From Catonia carolina (Eukaryota > Arthropoda > Insecta > Hemiptera > Achilidae): 64,000 nt of DNA. This document shows, piece after piece, positions 1 through 12,313 of the stretch (the stretch's first letter is position 1; each line of letters begins with the position of its first letter). Under the pieces are notes generated by a model that was not told the DNA's origin, ran no database searches, and saw only the letters and a list, made by a program, of their open reading frames with translations. The stretch covers positions 61,775,553 through 61,839,552 of the forward strand of contig JAQMRL010000001.1 of assembly GCA_035578175.1 (NCBI GenBank). The letters are read 5' to 3'. Both the position numbers and the translations under genes were made by a program.

Positions 1-3000
1 ATTAATGACGTCTTTCCAGCCCGCATGTAAATTAGCATAAGAATCGGACATGATTGCCTCATTAGATGTAACTGATCTAATTGAGTCGTTCACTAACGAA
101 CCGGCAATCGCCATGTCAGACGGTTTGTTTACAATAACCTAACAATGAATATAACTTATTTTAAAATTAAAATAAAACAAAATTATAAAATGGAAGTTAA
201 TTTGCGAAACAGAATAAGATATAAATACCTTTAATTTCACTTTTACACACAGTTTATGTTAATAAAACACTGTTTACACGTATATCAGCAAGCACAACAC
301 AATATTCAAAGATCAATCTAACGGCTGTTTGTTTTAAATTTTTATTTTCAGTATAGCACTATTGCAATAACTGTTCATTAATGTAAACATTTATGTCAAT
401 TGCGAACCAAAAAATGTTACTTGGGGTGTTAAGTATCAAGTTTATAATCTCGGGCCCAAGGGAGTTTTTATATATCATTGTTCCTGAATGTAATTTTAGA
501 TTTCATACCGTGACTAAGGCAATTTTTCACCGCGCTACATAATCAGAGCAATCAAACTCTTAACCAAAAACTTATGAATAATTCTTTACAATTTAAAAAT
601 CATAAAAATGCTACTTTTTTCATCAGAGAAAATTCTTAACAAATATTTCATTGTTTGATTTTTTTAAATAAAACACTTTGCTAATAACGATTATTTAAGA
701 CATGTGTCTCATAACAATAAGACAAAACAATTATAATTAGGGACACTCGAAATTTAAAATTTAAACTTTCAAATTTACTACTAGAATATGAAAACAAAAA
801 ATATTTACTAAATTCGTACATTAAATTTTTTGAGTCACAATGAAATTCTGAAAATACGGGCGTGTTGAATATGGGAATCCGTAAAGCCATTCATCAATAT
901 TGTACATTTAATTATTTGCTCGCCTTAATATAATTAGCTGAGATACCTTTGATAAAAATTAACTAGTTATATTAAATTTGACAGCGTAAAAAACCTTACT
1001 GCTAAATTATTTTACATACGTTTTATGTACAAACTCATGGTAAAAAAAGTTATATAAATATTTATGTTGTTTTGCATAATGCTCTTTATTGAAGGTACTG
1101 CACTTTAAAATGTAATTAGTTCCTGGTTTAAATTCTAATAATTTAATCTCACTATTTTGATTGATACTGAGTAAAAAGTACATAGTAAATTATATATTTG
1201 ATGTCATGTAGATATGTGGATGACTCGGAATATTGCATTTTCAATTAGAAATTTGAACAATTAAACCTGCCTCTGAACCTAGCATCATCATACGCATAAA
1301 ATTTACTATGCTAATGAACTTCATCATATATATGATTCGATAGTTCAAAATTATGTCACGTTCGGATGTTGATCATATCCATTTTAGATGACTAATAAAT
1401 TATGTTTGAGTGCACCTGTTATAAAATGAATCATCAAATGTGAGCTTTTACCATTTAGTGTACGGTTCAGAGAAATTTAAAACATTTAGAGTTGGACAAT
1501 TTTACAGCTTAAAGCCTTAACAAAGGAGGTAAACTTTTGTAGGCAAAAACGTTAATGGTCATTATTGGTTGAAGCCACACGTTGCAATGTACAGGGGTCC
1601 AACACAGAGACCTTCTAATTCTATATTACATTTAAAAAATATATACGAGTAACACAAACATCATACAACTTTTTATACTAAGTGATTAAAAATAAGTGAA
1701 AATCTTTCGAGACCTGATTCTTTATCTAAAAGTACGAGAAATCGTTCGTATAAACACAAGACCTAAAACGCTTTATTAGCAAGTTGCGGCTGGCCATTTC
1801 GCGTAACTTCGAAGGCAATGAGCCACACCTTCATTCTATTAATTTCACTTTACAATGTTTTTCATTGTTTTCGGAACTAACCTAAACAATTGCTGCTACT
1901 GTCAACCTGCGAAAGAAATTATTTAATTGTGTTGAAAACAATTATTTTTCTAAAATTTTAATTTAGTTTTGTTATTAAATTTTAAATCAACATTTTATAC
2001 TACTATCGCATAGAAAAATAACACTATCAGCCTACAACATAAATACTAACATCGCAGATACGATGAAAACAGAAAAAGAGCTGCAGAGAAGCTCTGTAAC
2101 ATAAAACGAACCACTATCACAACTAATTGGTAACAACGCAATATAAGGACAAATGAAAAACAAGAACGAACCATACAACCCACTGTCATTTTACCAACCC
2201 GCTCATTCTACGCAACCTTCACTTATATACGTATTGATAGGCAGAATACACAACTACAGTGATAAAATTTGTTTATAAAAATATCGCTTTGCTTAATTAC
2301 GGCACAACATAAGAATTATTATCGCGAGCATACACACTAAAAGTTTACTTTAAATATTTAATTGCAAACCAGAATTTCACGTCTTTATTACATAATCATA
2401 AATAAGTATCGTACATTTCTGTGGCTAATCTAGTTAAAAACAATTTATTCTCTGCTATTTTAGCACATTAATATTTAACTAAGAAACTAGAACGTGTTTT
2501 TAATTATTCAGTAAATTTTAAGTTACTAAAATGATTATAAGGTGTAAAGAAAATGTTTCAGCACTGGTATATTTTTCAGATTGTGTTATTATGTCTAAGC
2601 ATATTGGAAAACACTTGTACAAACCCGAGTAATAACTATAACAAGTAATTTTATTACATCATTATATAAAATAAAATCAACCCAGATTTTCAATAATTTT
2701 ATGTCAAAAAAATATCTGAGATGTTTCAACAATTGGTGATGAATCAACATCATGACGTGACTGTAAAACACAAATTGTCTGTTCACTTGCAGTCAATCTG
2801 TCGTCACCTTCTGGTTGCTCTCATTTTCTTACAGAGTAAATGTCATCATCTCATACGAAATTGCTGTCACGTCTCTGTCACCAATTGCACTCAATGTAAA
2901 CTCAGTCTAGGTGTTTTGCCTTTCCCTAAGGAACCTAGCTAATACATATACATATTCAGTACCGTAAAATACTTTCATTTACTTAGTAACTGACATTGGT

Positions 3001-4105
3001 TCTTTCATAATGAGTACAACACATCTACTATTTAATATAAGCAGTTCACATTTTCATTATGTACATTTTAAAAACGTTTTAAATCCTAAAATAGAATTAC
3101 GTTCTTAATAATAACGCAATGCGATTAGACTTTTAAATGTGGATAATTCCATATTTGTCATTTCTATTTAATACCCAAACGGCTACCCATTACAGTATGG
3201 ATTATTATGAAACAAAACACAGATTTTGCATTAAGCAGGTCATTAATTAGCTATTTAATTACAAAATTAATCAGAATATCATGACTGAAAATAACCACAG
3301 GAAAAATGCTGTAGCTTCTATCAATTAAAACACGTATGGGATTACTACTACCATTTAATAGAAAGATCAAAAAAATAAAATTTTGTTTAAAAATTATAAA
3401 TTTCATTCAAAAATATCACTCATTAACAGAATTTCCATAAATCTCATTGCTTATATCACGATCACAGTGATTATATTGTAAATAGAATATTGTTTTAAAG
3501 ATAAATTCAAAGTAATTACAAATCGTCTTTTATAAATCGTATTACAGTTTTATTCAGCCATCTTAATTTATATTTCTGCTATATATTTGTTGATTATATA
3601 CATTTTCTTAAATAACTTATACTGTTTGTTTTACGTATTGCCCATCAAGCATTCGGTGTCTTATGTTATTATGTTTTATGGAGGTTTTACATGTGATTAT
3701 TTTGCACGTAAAAGCTAATAGGCCTATAGACTATAAAGTGTGGTTGATGAAAATTAGTGGTAAAAAAAAATACCAGATCTGGGACCCAAACAAAAAAATA
3801 TTTGTCAAAACTTTGCTGGCAAACGTATGTAAATTCTAAGAACAGTCGTATCACTTAGGTGGTATTTAAAGTTTGCAGTTATAATTTCATAAAATTTAAT
3901 GCACCTCAGCCACGTAATATCTAATCTGAGTAAAAATTATAGCCTAATAAAGAATATTTTGGTAATTTTAGCTCTGGTGCTTCCTTCCTTACGAATACTC
4001 TCTATTGTGATTATTTTACTCACTAATAATGACAAGAATTTTACTAGATATACAGGAAACGTATTAAAAAATTGCATAACCTTATTTGTATGTTTTCTTC
4101 TTATT
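1..4105. other. AT-rich DNA, no gene recognised
   Basis: I see no gene here. Open frames are short, without recognisable domains, and typical of AT-rich noncoding DNA. Near 1545-1610 is a slightly GC-richer patch whose reverse complement contains AATAATGACC. That resembles the CATAATGACCAA found after SINE B boxes elsewhere in this window, so it may be a degraded SINE tail. At 2741-2940 the DNA is rich in GTCAC and GTCATC words and gives a 73-residue open frame, but the peptide matches nothing I know. Confidence 0.6.
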
Positions 4106-4109
4106 CAGT

Positions 4110-4346
4110 GCGTCACTTTTCCAAAATTCTTAAGATTTGCTTCTGGCGCTCTTTTTTGTAAGCAATAAAATCCTCTACGACGATTTAAAAATTCCGACAG
4201 TAAATGACCTAACCGCATCTTTCTATAGTAAATTTCGAGATCGATTAGATAACCATTTCAAGCATTTATCCCGTGACCTAGCTTTAATGAACTCTGCAAC
4301 TGTGCGACGTATAAAGCAAAAATTGAGCAGAGACCTCTTGATCTGA
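4110..4346 (+). pseudogene. Jockey-like LINE ORF2 C-terminal relic
   Basis: This is a fragment of the C-terminal end of a non-LTR retrotransposon polyprotein (endonuclease/reverse transcriptase). From about 4140 the frame reads FVSNKILYDDLKIPTVNDL and ends KLSRDLLI before a stop at 4344-4346. It aligns with the intact copy at 21.0-21.5 kb, which has FYVNNKILHDDLNIP and ends RQWARDLL. The piece just upstream (KFLRFASGALF) belongs to the same protein but lies in another frame, so there is a frameshift near 4140. Neither RT catalytic motifs nor an endonuclease domain remain. No poly-A tail or target duplication is evident, which suggests an old, eroded copy. Confidence 0.75.
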
Positions 4347-4555
4347 GTAACGGGCAACACACATAGCTCTAAACGGAAAATGAACCACTGGGTACCTCTT
4401 CTCCTGAACGTAAAATTCTCCATAGTCCGTTAAATTAAATTTCAAATACGGAAATTGTGCAGCTCAATGTACAGTACTGTAATAAAAATTGAAGTCAAGG
4501 AGTCTGTTTAAACATTTAACTGTCAGTTTAACTGTAGTTAATGTACATTGATGGT

Positions 4556-4625
4556 AATTTTCAGACCCTAGTGGTAATCGAACCCGCGACCTTCCACTTT
4601 TTACACCTACCTGGTAAGCACAAAT
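4556..4625 (-). repeat. tRNA-derived SINE fragment
   Basis: The minus strand at 4573-4591 reads GGTCGCGGGTTCGATTACC, close to the Pol III B-box consensus GGTTCGANTCC. The sequence toward 4620 is compatible with a decayed tRNA-like head. It is not a tRNA gene: no cloverleaf acceptor or anticodon arm can be drawn. Boundaries are approximate. Confidence 0.6.
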
Positions 4626-7559
4626 ACTTCTTTTGAATACTAGAATATTTTAAATAATTTGTATTTTTAATTGGAGAGATTATATCAAAGCTTTTAAAAT
4701 GAAACACTCAAAAAATGAGGATGCAAAATAAATACGAAACAATCTGAGATTATACCTATAAATTAAGATATGGTCATGTTACATAGCATAAATATTTTAA
4801 AAGTATTAATTATTAAATTATTTAATTGTGAAATTTAATGTTCAAACAAATTTTTCTACTAGAAAATAAAACCGGTGGAATAATTAGAACATTCATGCTC
4901 AGCAACAGTAATTTCCTTGTACATTTTAATTTCTTTTTGAATGTTTTTGTTCAGGAGACGCATGTATACTTTAAATCGTTTATTCATTTACGCTTATCTT
5001 TCGTTGCTATGTAAGATAATAATGATAGTGGCATGATTGTACTGAGATGCAAATATGAAAAGTTACATGAATAGTAAACTTGCGTCGAAAATTGAATATA
5101 ACTACGTATAGCCATCATAATAACATTTCAAAGATAATTTATGTATAAATTTTCTGTTGAAACTTTGTTGAAACCTATAGGCTAACCCGAAAGGCAGCTG
5201 TCCAGTAACTCATTTATATTCACTGATATTCCTCGTACCATGGTTGAATATGAATTGAACGGTTCACCACTCTTGGACGATGCAACAAATTTTACCGTCT
5301 GACTTTTCCTAGCCTAAAGCGATCATTTTTATCCGTTGCGGAAAATCTATTTTAGAGATACCCATGATCTTTCCGCCCTTGTACGTGTAATTCTATAAGG
5401 CATCTGGTTGGAAACTGATTTCGATTGAGAATGTGATTTTCATAACACCCTGGAAACATTTATACGAGTAAATAACGTACCCTCAAGATATTTGAAATAT
5501 CTAAACAGATTTTCCTTTTAGTTAATATGTGATTGGTTTTATATCAATTCAGTTAGGTTATAACTGTATAGCTTTTCAAATGTTTTGTGATTTATAAATT
5601 ACAGCGATTTGGGTTGTAGCTTTAGGCTACATCATTTATCACGTGCACCTGCAAATCATTAAATATATTAAAATTTATTAGAATTTAATTTTGTATAATG
5701 TGTACCTATATAAATGGTTACGATTGAAATTTAAATAATGTTTTCAAAAAAATTTAATACGGTTACATTGTTGAAACTAAAAAACTTTGAAAATATAAGC
5801 TGCTTAATTTAAACCGATTTGAATTATTTATTTATTATTTTTATGTCCATTCCGGTTTTATTATCGTCTTACAACTAAGTAATTTATAGAACAATGAAAG
5901 ACGCTACTTTGTCTATCAACCAGTAGAATTTGTGTACATTTTTAAAAGGCGTATGTATTTTTCAATAAGTTTTTAAAAATGAAAATTTATAAACTTTCAG
6001 CAAAAAATGTGAAGTATAAATTCTAACATTTTTGGATGAAAAGTAACACTCAGTTGGAATTAGTAAAAAGAGATTTAAGATTTTGTTTTATTATTTTTTT
6101 TTGTCCAGTTTTTAATGTCATAAGTGTAATTGAACTGTGATATCAGCAAGCTTATTTAAAATTGTCATCTTACAACGTCTGCAATCGAAGATCCTTCAAA
6201 TTACTATCAATTTCCCTTGGTATAAATAAACGATGTAATATTCAAGGATTGTATCAGCGCTTGTATAAGACTCGTATTGGCCTTATATCAACACTGTTCT
6301 AGTCTAAATACGACAACAAAACAAAAATATCAAAATAGATCTAAACGTCATAAAAACCATTTATTAATTTGGATAATAGTGATCACTTTCACAGACTAAA
6401 AGTTCTAGACTTAAAGTACAGACAAAATAAAATATGAAGAGCAACGAGTATCGTCGCAAAATGTGCATTATATTTTAATTGCTGACAAAATTTTCAAAAT
6501 TTGGTACTTTTCATAAAGACAATATTGAAAGTTAACCTGACCAATGATGAAAGTTGATTTTTAATCGAGTTACGCCGATTGGCGTAATCTCCATCAAAAT
6601 GGATTTTTTAATGATAAAAATTAAACATTGGTCAAATAATTTAGGCTAACTACTTGTAAACAGACTACCTAAAAGTTAAAAAAATTAAATTGTTGCAGCT
6701 ATTGCTGTTTCATTAAGATTTTTATAACTCGTCATTACATAGCCATTCTTAAAGGGCAAAATCCTGAAAATTATTGAAAAATCCAAGAGAGTTGGCATCA
6801 AAATATTAGTTACAAATAACTAATATCATAAAATAATAAATATCATAAAACTTGAGTTTTAAATTTTTTTGCTATAAAGGAAAGCAGTTTCAATAATTTT
6901 CTCAGAATCTCATTAATTACTTTTACAAATAAATATATGGCCGATGAAACAATTTACTAGCAACTAAGTGGGGTTGGTGTACAATTTCTACTGCAACAAG
7001 TTTTATTTTTAACCTGGGTTTTAAAAGTTGAACTTTATATTAGATTAACTTAGAAGCTAAAATATTTATTTTTTTGAATTATCACTTTATTTACTAGATT
7101 CTTTAATATTCAGTACTTTCCCAGTAGGTTAATTATTAAACAAAACAAAATGATCAATAATTTCATTCCATTTAAATTTTTTTGCTCTTCATACTCCTGC
7201 TATAATTACATAGTTATCTCATTTCATCCATCAAAGCAGAGAAAATATTATTTCCTTCTGTTATAACTTAAATAACAAATAACTTATTATAAATGACACC
7301 GGATGTAGGACATGAGATGAAAATTCACGGTACAAGTGACACAAATAATAATGCTATGACAGCAACTTTTATAATTTATTTTATGCTGCAGACAACTCTA
7401 GGAAAGAAGAATAAAAATTAACTTCAGAGAAAAAATTCAAAAATAAAAAATACTGTTGTTTTGTACAAAGATGTCATAAAAAAATATTGATTTTTTTATA
7501 TTATTGAAAAATATTATTTGTTGACTAATTCAGAGACGAACGTTTATAGATAGTTTAAA
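4626..7559. other. AT-rich DNA, possible dispersed repeat at 5.2-5.5 kb
   Basis: I see no coding relic. The stretch 5170-5460 is GC-richer than its surroundings and looks like a decayed interspersed repeat, but no second copy in this window confirms it. The remainder is simple AT-rich DNA with poly-A and poly-T runs. Confidence 0.5.
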
Positions 7560-7830
7560 TTGTGCGATCAGGCTCAAAATTTACCTGCATTTGCGTCCAG
7601 ACAGTAGTAAAGAAAGTCTTTCTCTTTTTCCTCATTGAAATAGATCTATACTTTCTTCAGCCTAAGAACTATCCTACGAATGCGTTTGTAGGGGTGAGTG
7701 CAGGGTGTCTATATGTGTGATGAATGACAACAACGGGTGAGCCACAACACACTGTCTATATTTTGACACCCAACCTTTTCTCTTTTCACAAAGACGGGGG
7801 AAAACACCCACCTAAAGAAACTACCCCGTA
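7560..7830 (-). other. GC-richer patch, candidate first exon or regulatory segment
   Basis: This 270-bp patch stands out from its AT-rich flanks. On the minus strand an ATG at 7635-7633 opens 17 codons of a basic peptide starting MRKKRKTFF. They end exactly at CAG/GTAAAT (boundary 7585/7584), a good splice-donor match. Upstream on that strand is a C-run (near 7790-7800) and purine-rich sequence. No homologous protein is recognised and no matching downstream exon was found on the minus strand. Both the ATG and the donor could be chance. Confidence 0.2.
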
Positions 7831-8959
7831 CTAGATGTTTGACTTTTGGCTATACTTACAACTTATTGTCTAATTACTATGCTTATATGACTAGTTCTAA
7901 CAATGTGTTTTTCCGTTACACCAGTTAATTGGATTCTACTTTATTTCTGGAAGTTACAGTAATTAGGAATTACGATAGTTTCCATTTGTTTTTGGGTGTT
8001 TGTACTTTACGACGGTACAACATAAGCCTACATTCATTTTAAATCACATAGGGCCTAATTATTTTTAATGTTGTAAGTGTTAAGTTTACGTTCGATCTTT
8101 GAAGTGTAAGCACAAAATTATTGTTTCATTTGTTGTATTTATATTGTGTACAGTGTAATTTATTTTAGTTTTGTTACGTGTACGGCACTTTGAAAATTTA
8201 AAAGTAGGCCTTTTTTGTCTTATATAACTTTGAAATAAGTGACTAGCCGTCAACTTCTGTTGTGAAACTCACAAATGAAAAGCGTTTAAGCAGTGGAGAA
8301 AAAACATTTATTTTATATGTATTTAATTACAAGCGTATTAAAAATTAGTCTACCCATTAAAGATATTGAAAAAATGACATCAGAATCATTTAATGAACGC
8401 AATTTAAATGAGATTGCCTCACTGGATTAAGAGCTACGTTATTTTCTAGTAACTTAAGTATCTAATTTTTGAGATTGTAAGTAATTACAAATATTTCTAA
8501 TAAAATGTTAAAAAAATTGCAGAACCTTTAAATTATTTAATATAGTTTATTGGTAATATTTTATTTATTATAGGTCTAAAGTATAAAATTTGTCTTCATT
8601 AAGTAAAAATTATTAGAAAAATATGACGAATATAAATGACGGTTTTAGTCTACCAATAACACAGCGTATGAACAAATTTATTTACCGGTCAATTTATTTT
8701 TAAAAAAATCAATGAATTTGATAAAACGTTTTGTGGGAAGTTCATTGAAATGTGCATTTACGACCATATAACACATTAGAGTAAACGGGGGCTGTAAGCC
8801 AGCTTGTACTATTGCTATCGTACTGTAATGTCAATATAAACTTTTAAACATACTATACGTTCCATGGAAGTAGGACCTTGACAGGAAAGCTCTTAGACTG
8901 AATGGGAATACAAATCTTATTTAATCTATCAAATTATTTCTCTCGTAAGAATGATAACT
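7831..8959. other. AT-rich DNA, nothing recognised
   Basis: No coding relic, terminal repeat or RNA-like structure was seen. Composition is uniformly AT-rich. Confidence 0.6.
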
Positions 8960-8974
8960 CACTGTTTTTCCAAC

Positions 8975-9330
8975 GTTTTAAGGGCCTACCAATAGGTTTT
9001 AAGTCTTCTGTATTTTTGATCTTACCCAGTTTGACAGGCACTTTTTATCCATTCTCTCCACATAATCTCTAAAACATTTTCGCCGTGATGTTATCTACCT
9101 TACTACATCATATCTATCAGGTATCTCTCTGATATTGTCACTTCTTAGCCAAGCTCTAAGTGTAATTCCCTGAATAGAATTCAATATCTTTATTTGAGTT
9201 GTACACGTCATTTCTTTAGTTTGTAGTTCTTATCTTTTTTGTTTTCCAAAATACCTCTCGGAGGGAATATCTAATTCTCACTCCATCATTGATCAGTGTA
9301 CTGACTTCTTTCAATTATATTTGGAACATG
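8975..9330 (-). pseudogene. Possible LINE ORF2 C-terminal relic
   Basis: Minus-strand translation gives discontinuous pieces: IKILNSIQGITLRAWLRSDN, IREIPDRYDVVR and, in another frame, RDYVERMDKKCLSNWV. The order (a residue-rich block, then a VERMD-type motif, then a basic stretch) resembles the C-terminal region of RTE-like and related non-LTR retrotransposons, where GHV-RMD motifs are common. There are several stops and frameshifts, and no RT catalytic box or tail is present. The assignment is by pattern only and could be wrong. Confidence 0.35.
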
Positions 9331-11126
9331 AAGTCAAGTAATAATTTTACAATAAGTATTGATATTTTTCACTTGATAAGTTTACTTCTAGGTAATTGAA
9401 ATCAATTTTTTGTTCGATATTTTCCCGTTTTTCAGCCAGTTTACATCTTATAGGGTTCCTAGAGATTGCTACTAATTTTGTTTTTATGATGGTTTGTTAA
9501 TAATCATTTTTAATTTTTAGTACAGCCTTTTAAATTTCCAGAAAGTGTATAGTAAGTAAAGAAAGCATTACAAGAAAATATTGGTTTAAAAAAAGGTCAT
9601 TTCGATATGTGAAAGACGTATAACAAATTACTATACAACTACAGCCAATAAAATTGCAATTTTAGTATTACTTTTTTGTAGGAAGGACGATGCGTGCTTG
9701 GTATTACAACTCGCGTTCTCAAAGCATCAGAGAACCGAGCTACTCAGTTATCTTTAATATTAACCAATTATTTTTAATAAACAAAATATATTTTTGGGTA
9801 ATTTTATAACAAAGAAATATTAGGCCTACATCATGAATTTTATGGTTTATGAGAAGTAATTGACGCTGTTAAAATATGGATTAAATAAGTTTTGGTAATT
9901 ACGGATATAGGCTTATAATATTCATAAAGTCAACTCAAAAGTTCATTCAAAACTTTCAAAACCTTTTGTAACTACCCTTACTCATAGTTTCAGTAGGCTT
10001 CGTTAATTATTGGCCATTAAAACTTATTTTTTTGTAAAATGTAATATATTGAATGCGATCAAAAATACTTTGAATATATTTAAAAACTTTGACCAAGAAA
10101 ATCTTTTAGATTATACTAATGCAAATTTTATTTAACTTGATGGATAAAAATTGACGTCATATTTCTGGCTGAATATTGTAACGTCAGTCTTTTCATAACT
10201 TTTTAATTTTGCGCTTGAAAGATAGCCTTCTATAAAATTGAAATATTTGTTCTAACTGTAATAAAAAGAAAACATCCCCTCTATATTAAAACTTAATCGT
10301 AAGCACACCGAATTGTAGATAGATAGTAAGTGTTCTGATCAATGAGAAAAGCAAAGTATAATAACACATAATTAAATTTCTGTTAGATAAAGAAAGAACC
10401 TAACGAGCCACTCACAATATCATTAAAGTTATTCCTAAAATGTACCAATACTATCTAGTCAAAACTAGTTCTTGATCTACAACCAAATTATGGATACCAA
10501 TTTCGTTATTAAAGTACCAAATAAATTTTATAATTTTTTTGTCTGTTGCATTAGTTCTTAATTTAGTTATTTGTAATTGCTCTTGAAAAATGTTTAAGAG
10601 TATTAACATAATCTGCTTACGTTTCTTCACACCTAATAATTGTCACAAAATATACTGTGACATCAAAAAAGAACACTTTGAAATCAAAATGTACTGAAAT
10701 ACTCTGAAAACAAAATAAATACTGTGATATATAAGGGGAAAGTGTTTATTGCAGAATTTTCTTACAGGACTGAAATTTAAGAACTGTTTTTGTAATAATA
10801 GTAGTTGATAAATCGGGTTATTTTCAAGAAATGGTTAAGGATAGTATAGGCCTATTGTTGTTACGACTTCCTGAGAAGGGTCGATGTATCATTTAGATAA
10901 TTAGCTCTTTTGTTATGGTATGATATTGTAACTTTCTGTTTAGTATTTTACAAGTAGAGACATCCAGAACCCGACAGAAAGATTTTGTAGTTTTACTATT
11001 ACGTAAAACATCTTTATTCATCTCATAGTTTCGATAGGTTAGATATTTAAAGCGCTAGGACGTATTGAAGTCAGTTAGCTTTGAAGGGCGAGTGGTTTGT
11101 GCACCGTGTAACGGTTACGTTTGGAG
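9331..11126. other. AT-rich DNA, nothing recognised
   Basis: No coding relic or terminal repeats found. A GC-richer spot at 9690-9760 looks vaguely tRNA-like but lacks a convincing A/B box pair. Confidence 0.55.
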
Positions 11127-11168
11127 GTCTAACGTCTAATGTGTATCGTCTAACGTCTACTGTGTATC
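11127..11168. repeat. 21-bp tandem duplication
   Basis: Two adjacent copies (11127-11147 and 11148-11168) of a unit beginning GTCTAACGTCTA differ at one position. Confidence 0.85.
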
Positions 11169-11258
11169 TTTGCTTTAAAGGCAAAAAAATCAGAGTTTTC
11201 ATTGTCGCCTATTACTATGTATACGTTACTGTGCATTAATTGGTTGTAAGTAGGATTT

Positions 11259-11332
11259 AGTTAAATTGAGTGAGGAATAATCTTATTACTACTTAAGTTA
11301 AATTGAGTGAGGAATAATCTTATTACTACTTA
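11259..11332. repeat. 37-bp perfect tandem duplication
   Basis: A unit beginning AGTTAAATTGAGTGAGG occurs twice with no mismatch (11259-11295 and 11296-11332). Perfect identity implies a recent event. It lies about 60 bp left of the mariner element. Confidence 0.95.
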
Positions 11333-11445
11333 AGTTTATTTAATGTCATTAATTTATTCTTTAATATAATTAGTTTATTATTCATTTTAATACAAGGTGT
11401 AGCTATTAAATAACGAGACTGACGTTGTAAAAAATTTAATTTTAA

Positions 11446-11658
11446 TTTTATACATAATCACTTATTGTCACTTTCAATATACACTCCTTCTCTATCCTTA
11501 CAACGCTCCATGCGAATTTTACATTGTTGGAAACAGTGCTCTGGAAGTCATCTTCTGTCAGCTCCTTCAGAAGACGTGCCGCTTTCTCTTTTACAGCTGC
11601 CACAGTCTCAAATCTTGTCTCTTTTAATGCAGATTTCACCTTAGGGAACAGGTAGAAG
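11446..11658 (-). pseudogene. Mariner transposase C-terminus, inverted copy
   Basis: Minus-strand coding remnant of a mariner transposase C-terminus: LFPKVKSALKETRFETV, then AAVKEKAARLLKELTEDDFQ, ending in a stop near 11449 (rightmost frame ends ISDYV). The same segment occurs on the plus strand at 12038-12250. Relative to that copy it has small indels, for example two extra bases after DDFQ that shift the frame. The sharp left-arm boundary at 11658/11659 marks the rearrangement junction, where the sequence switches to plus-strand transposase coding for the GDETW region. Confidence 0.8.
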
Positions 11659-11664
11659 ATAATA

Positions 11665-12250
11665 ACATGTGATGAAACGTGGTTTTTTACTTATGATCCG
11701 GAAACGAAGCGCCAATCCATGCACTGGAAGAGCCGAACTTCACCGAGAGCCAAAAGAGCTCGCATGAGCAAGTCAAAATTTAAAGCAATGATGATTGTTT
11801 TTTCGTATCCATGGGATTGTGTACCTTTACTGGGTTCCTGAAGGTCAAACAATTAATCAATATTACTACCTTGAGGTATTTTCTAAACTACGTCAAAGAG
11901 TAAGGAAAAACGCCCCGAAATGTGGAAGGACAAATCGTGGTTTTTCCACCAAGACTTATCAATACTTTTGTAAAATTATTATTTGACTTCATGTTCCAAA
12001 AACGTCCCCCTTATTCACCAGATCTTGCACCATGTAACTTCTACCTGTTCCCTAAGGTGAAATCTGCATTAAAAGGGACAAGATTTTAGCTTGTGGTGAT
12101 GATTTGAAGCTGTAAAAGAGAAAGCGGCACGTGTCCTGAAGGAGCTGACAGATGATGACTTCCAGCACTGTTTCCAACAATGGAAAATTCGTATGGAGCG
12201 TTGTAGGGATAGAAAAGGATTGCATATTGAAGGTGACAATAAGTGATTAT
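11665..12250 (+). pseudogene. Mariner transposase, catalytic half, degenerate
   Basis: Plus-strand remnant of a mariner DDE/D transposase, the enzyme that cuts and joins element ends at TA sites. It opens CDETWFFTYDPETKRQSMHW (first catalytic Asp region, normally GDETW). After a frameshift near 11795 it continues IHGIVYLYWVPEGQTINQ and YYLEVFSKLRQRVRKNAPK. It shifts again near 11920 (FFHQD, where families have the second catalytic Asp) and resumes at PPYSPDLAPCNFYLFPKVK, the third catalytic region. Several frameshifts and stops make it non-functional, and the N-terminal DNA-binding half is missing. Subfamily is not assigned. Confidence 0.85.
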
Positions 12251-12313
12251 GTATAAAATAAAAATAAAATTTTTTACACCGTCAGTCTCGTTATTTAATA
12301 GCCACACCTCCTA

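Larger units (their letters stand above)
11393..12311. mobile_element. Rearranged mariner with two inverted 3' ends
   Basis: A 919-bp Tc1/mariner-superfamily element flanked by TA on both sides (11391-11392 and 12312-12313). Its ends are near-identical inverted repeats: the left begins AGGTGTAGCTATTAAATAAC at 11395, and the right end read on the minus strand is AGGTGTGGCTATTAAATAAC. The similarity is not limited to a short TIR. The left 266 bp (11393-11658) is an inverted copy of the right 274 bp (12038-12311), including the transposase C-terminus and 3' UTR. Between them lies the middle of the transposase on the plus strand. The 5' TIR and N-terminal half are absent, replaced by the inverted 3' end. 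Confidence 0.85.

Noticed and set aside
2721..2942. 73-codon frame preceded by TTTTCTTACAG-like acceptor sequence inside it
   Set aside because: The acceptor-like sequence lies within the frame itself, the peptide is Cys/His-rich without a zinc-finger spacing, and repeated GTCAC words explain the composition.
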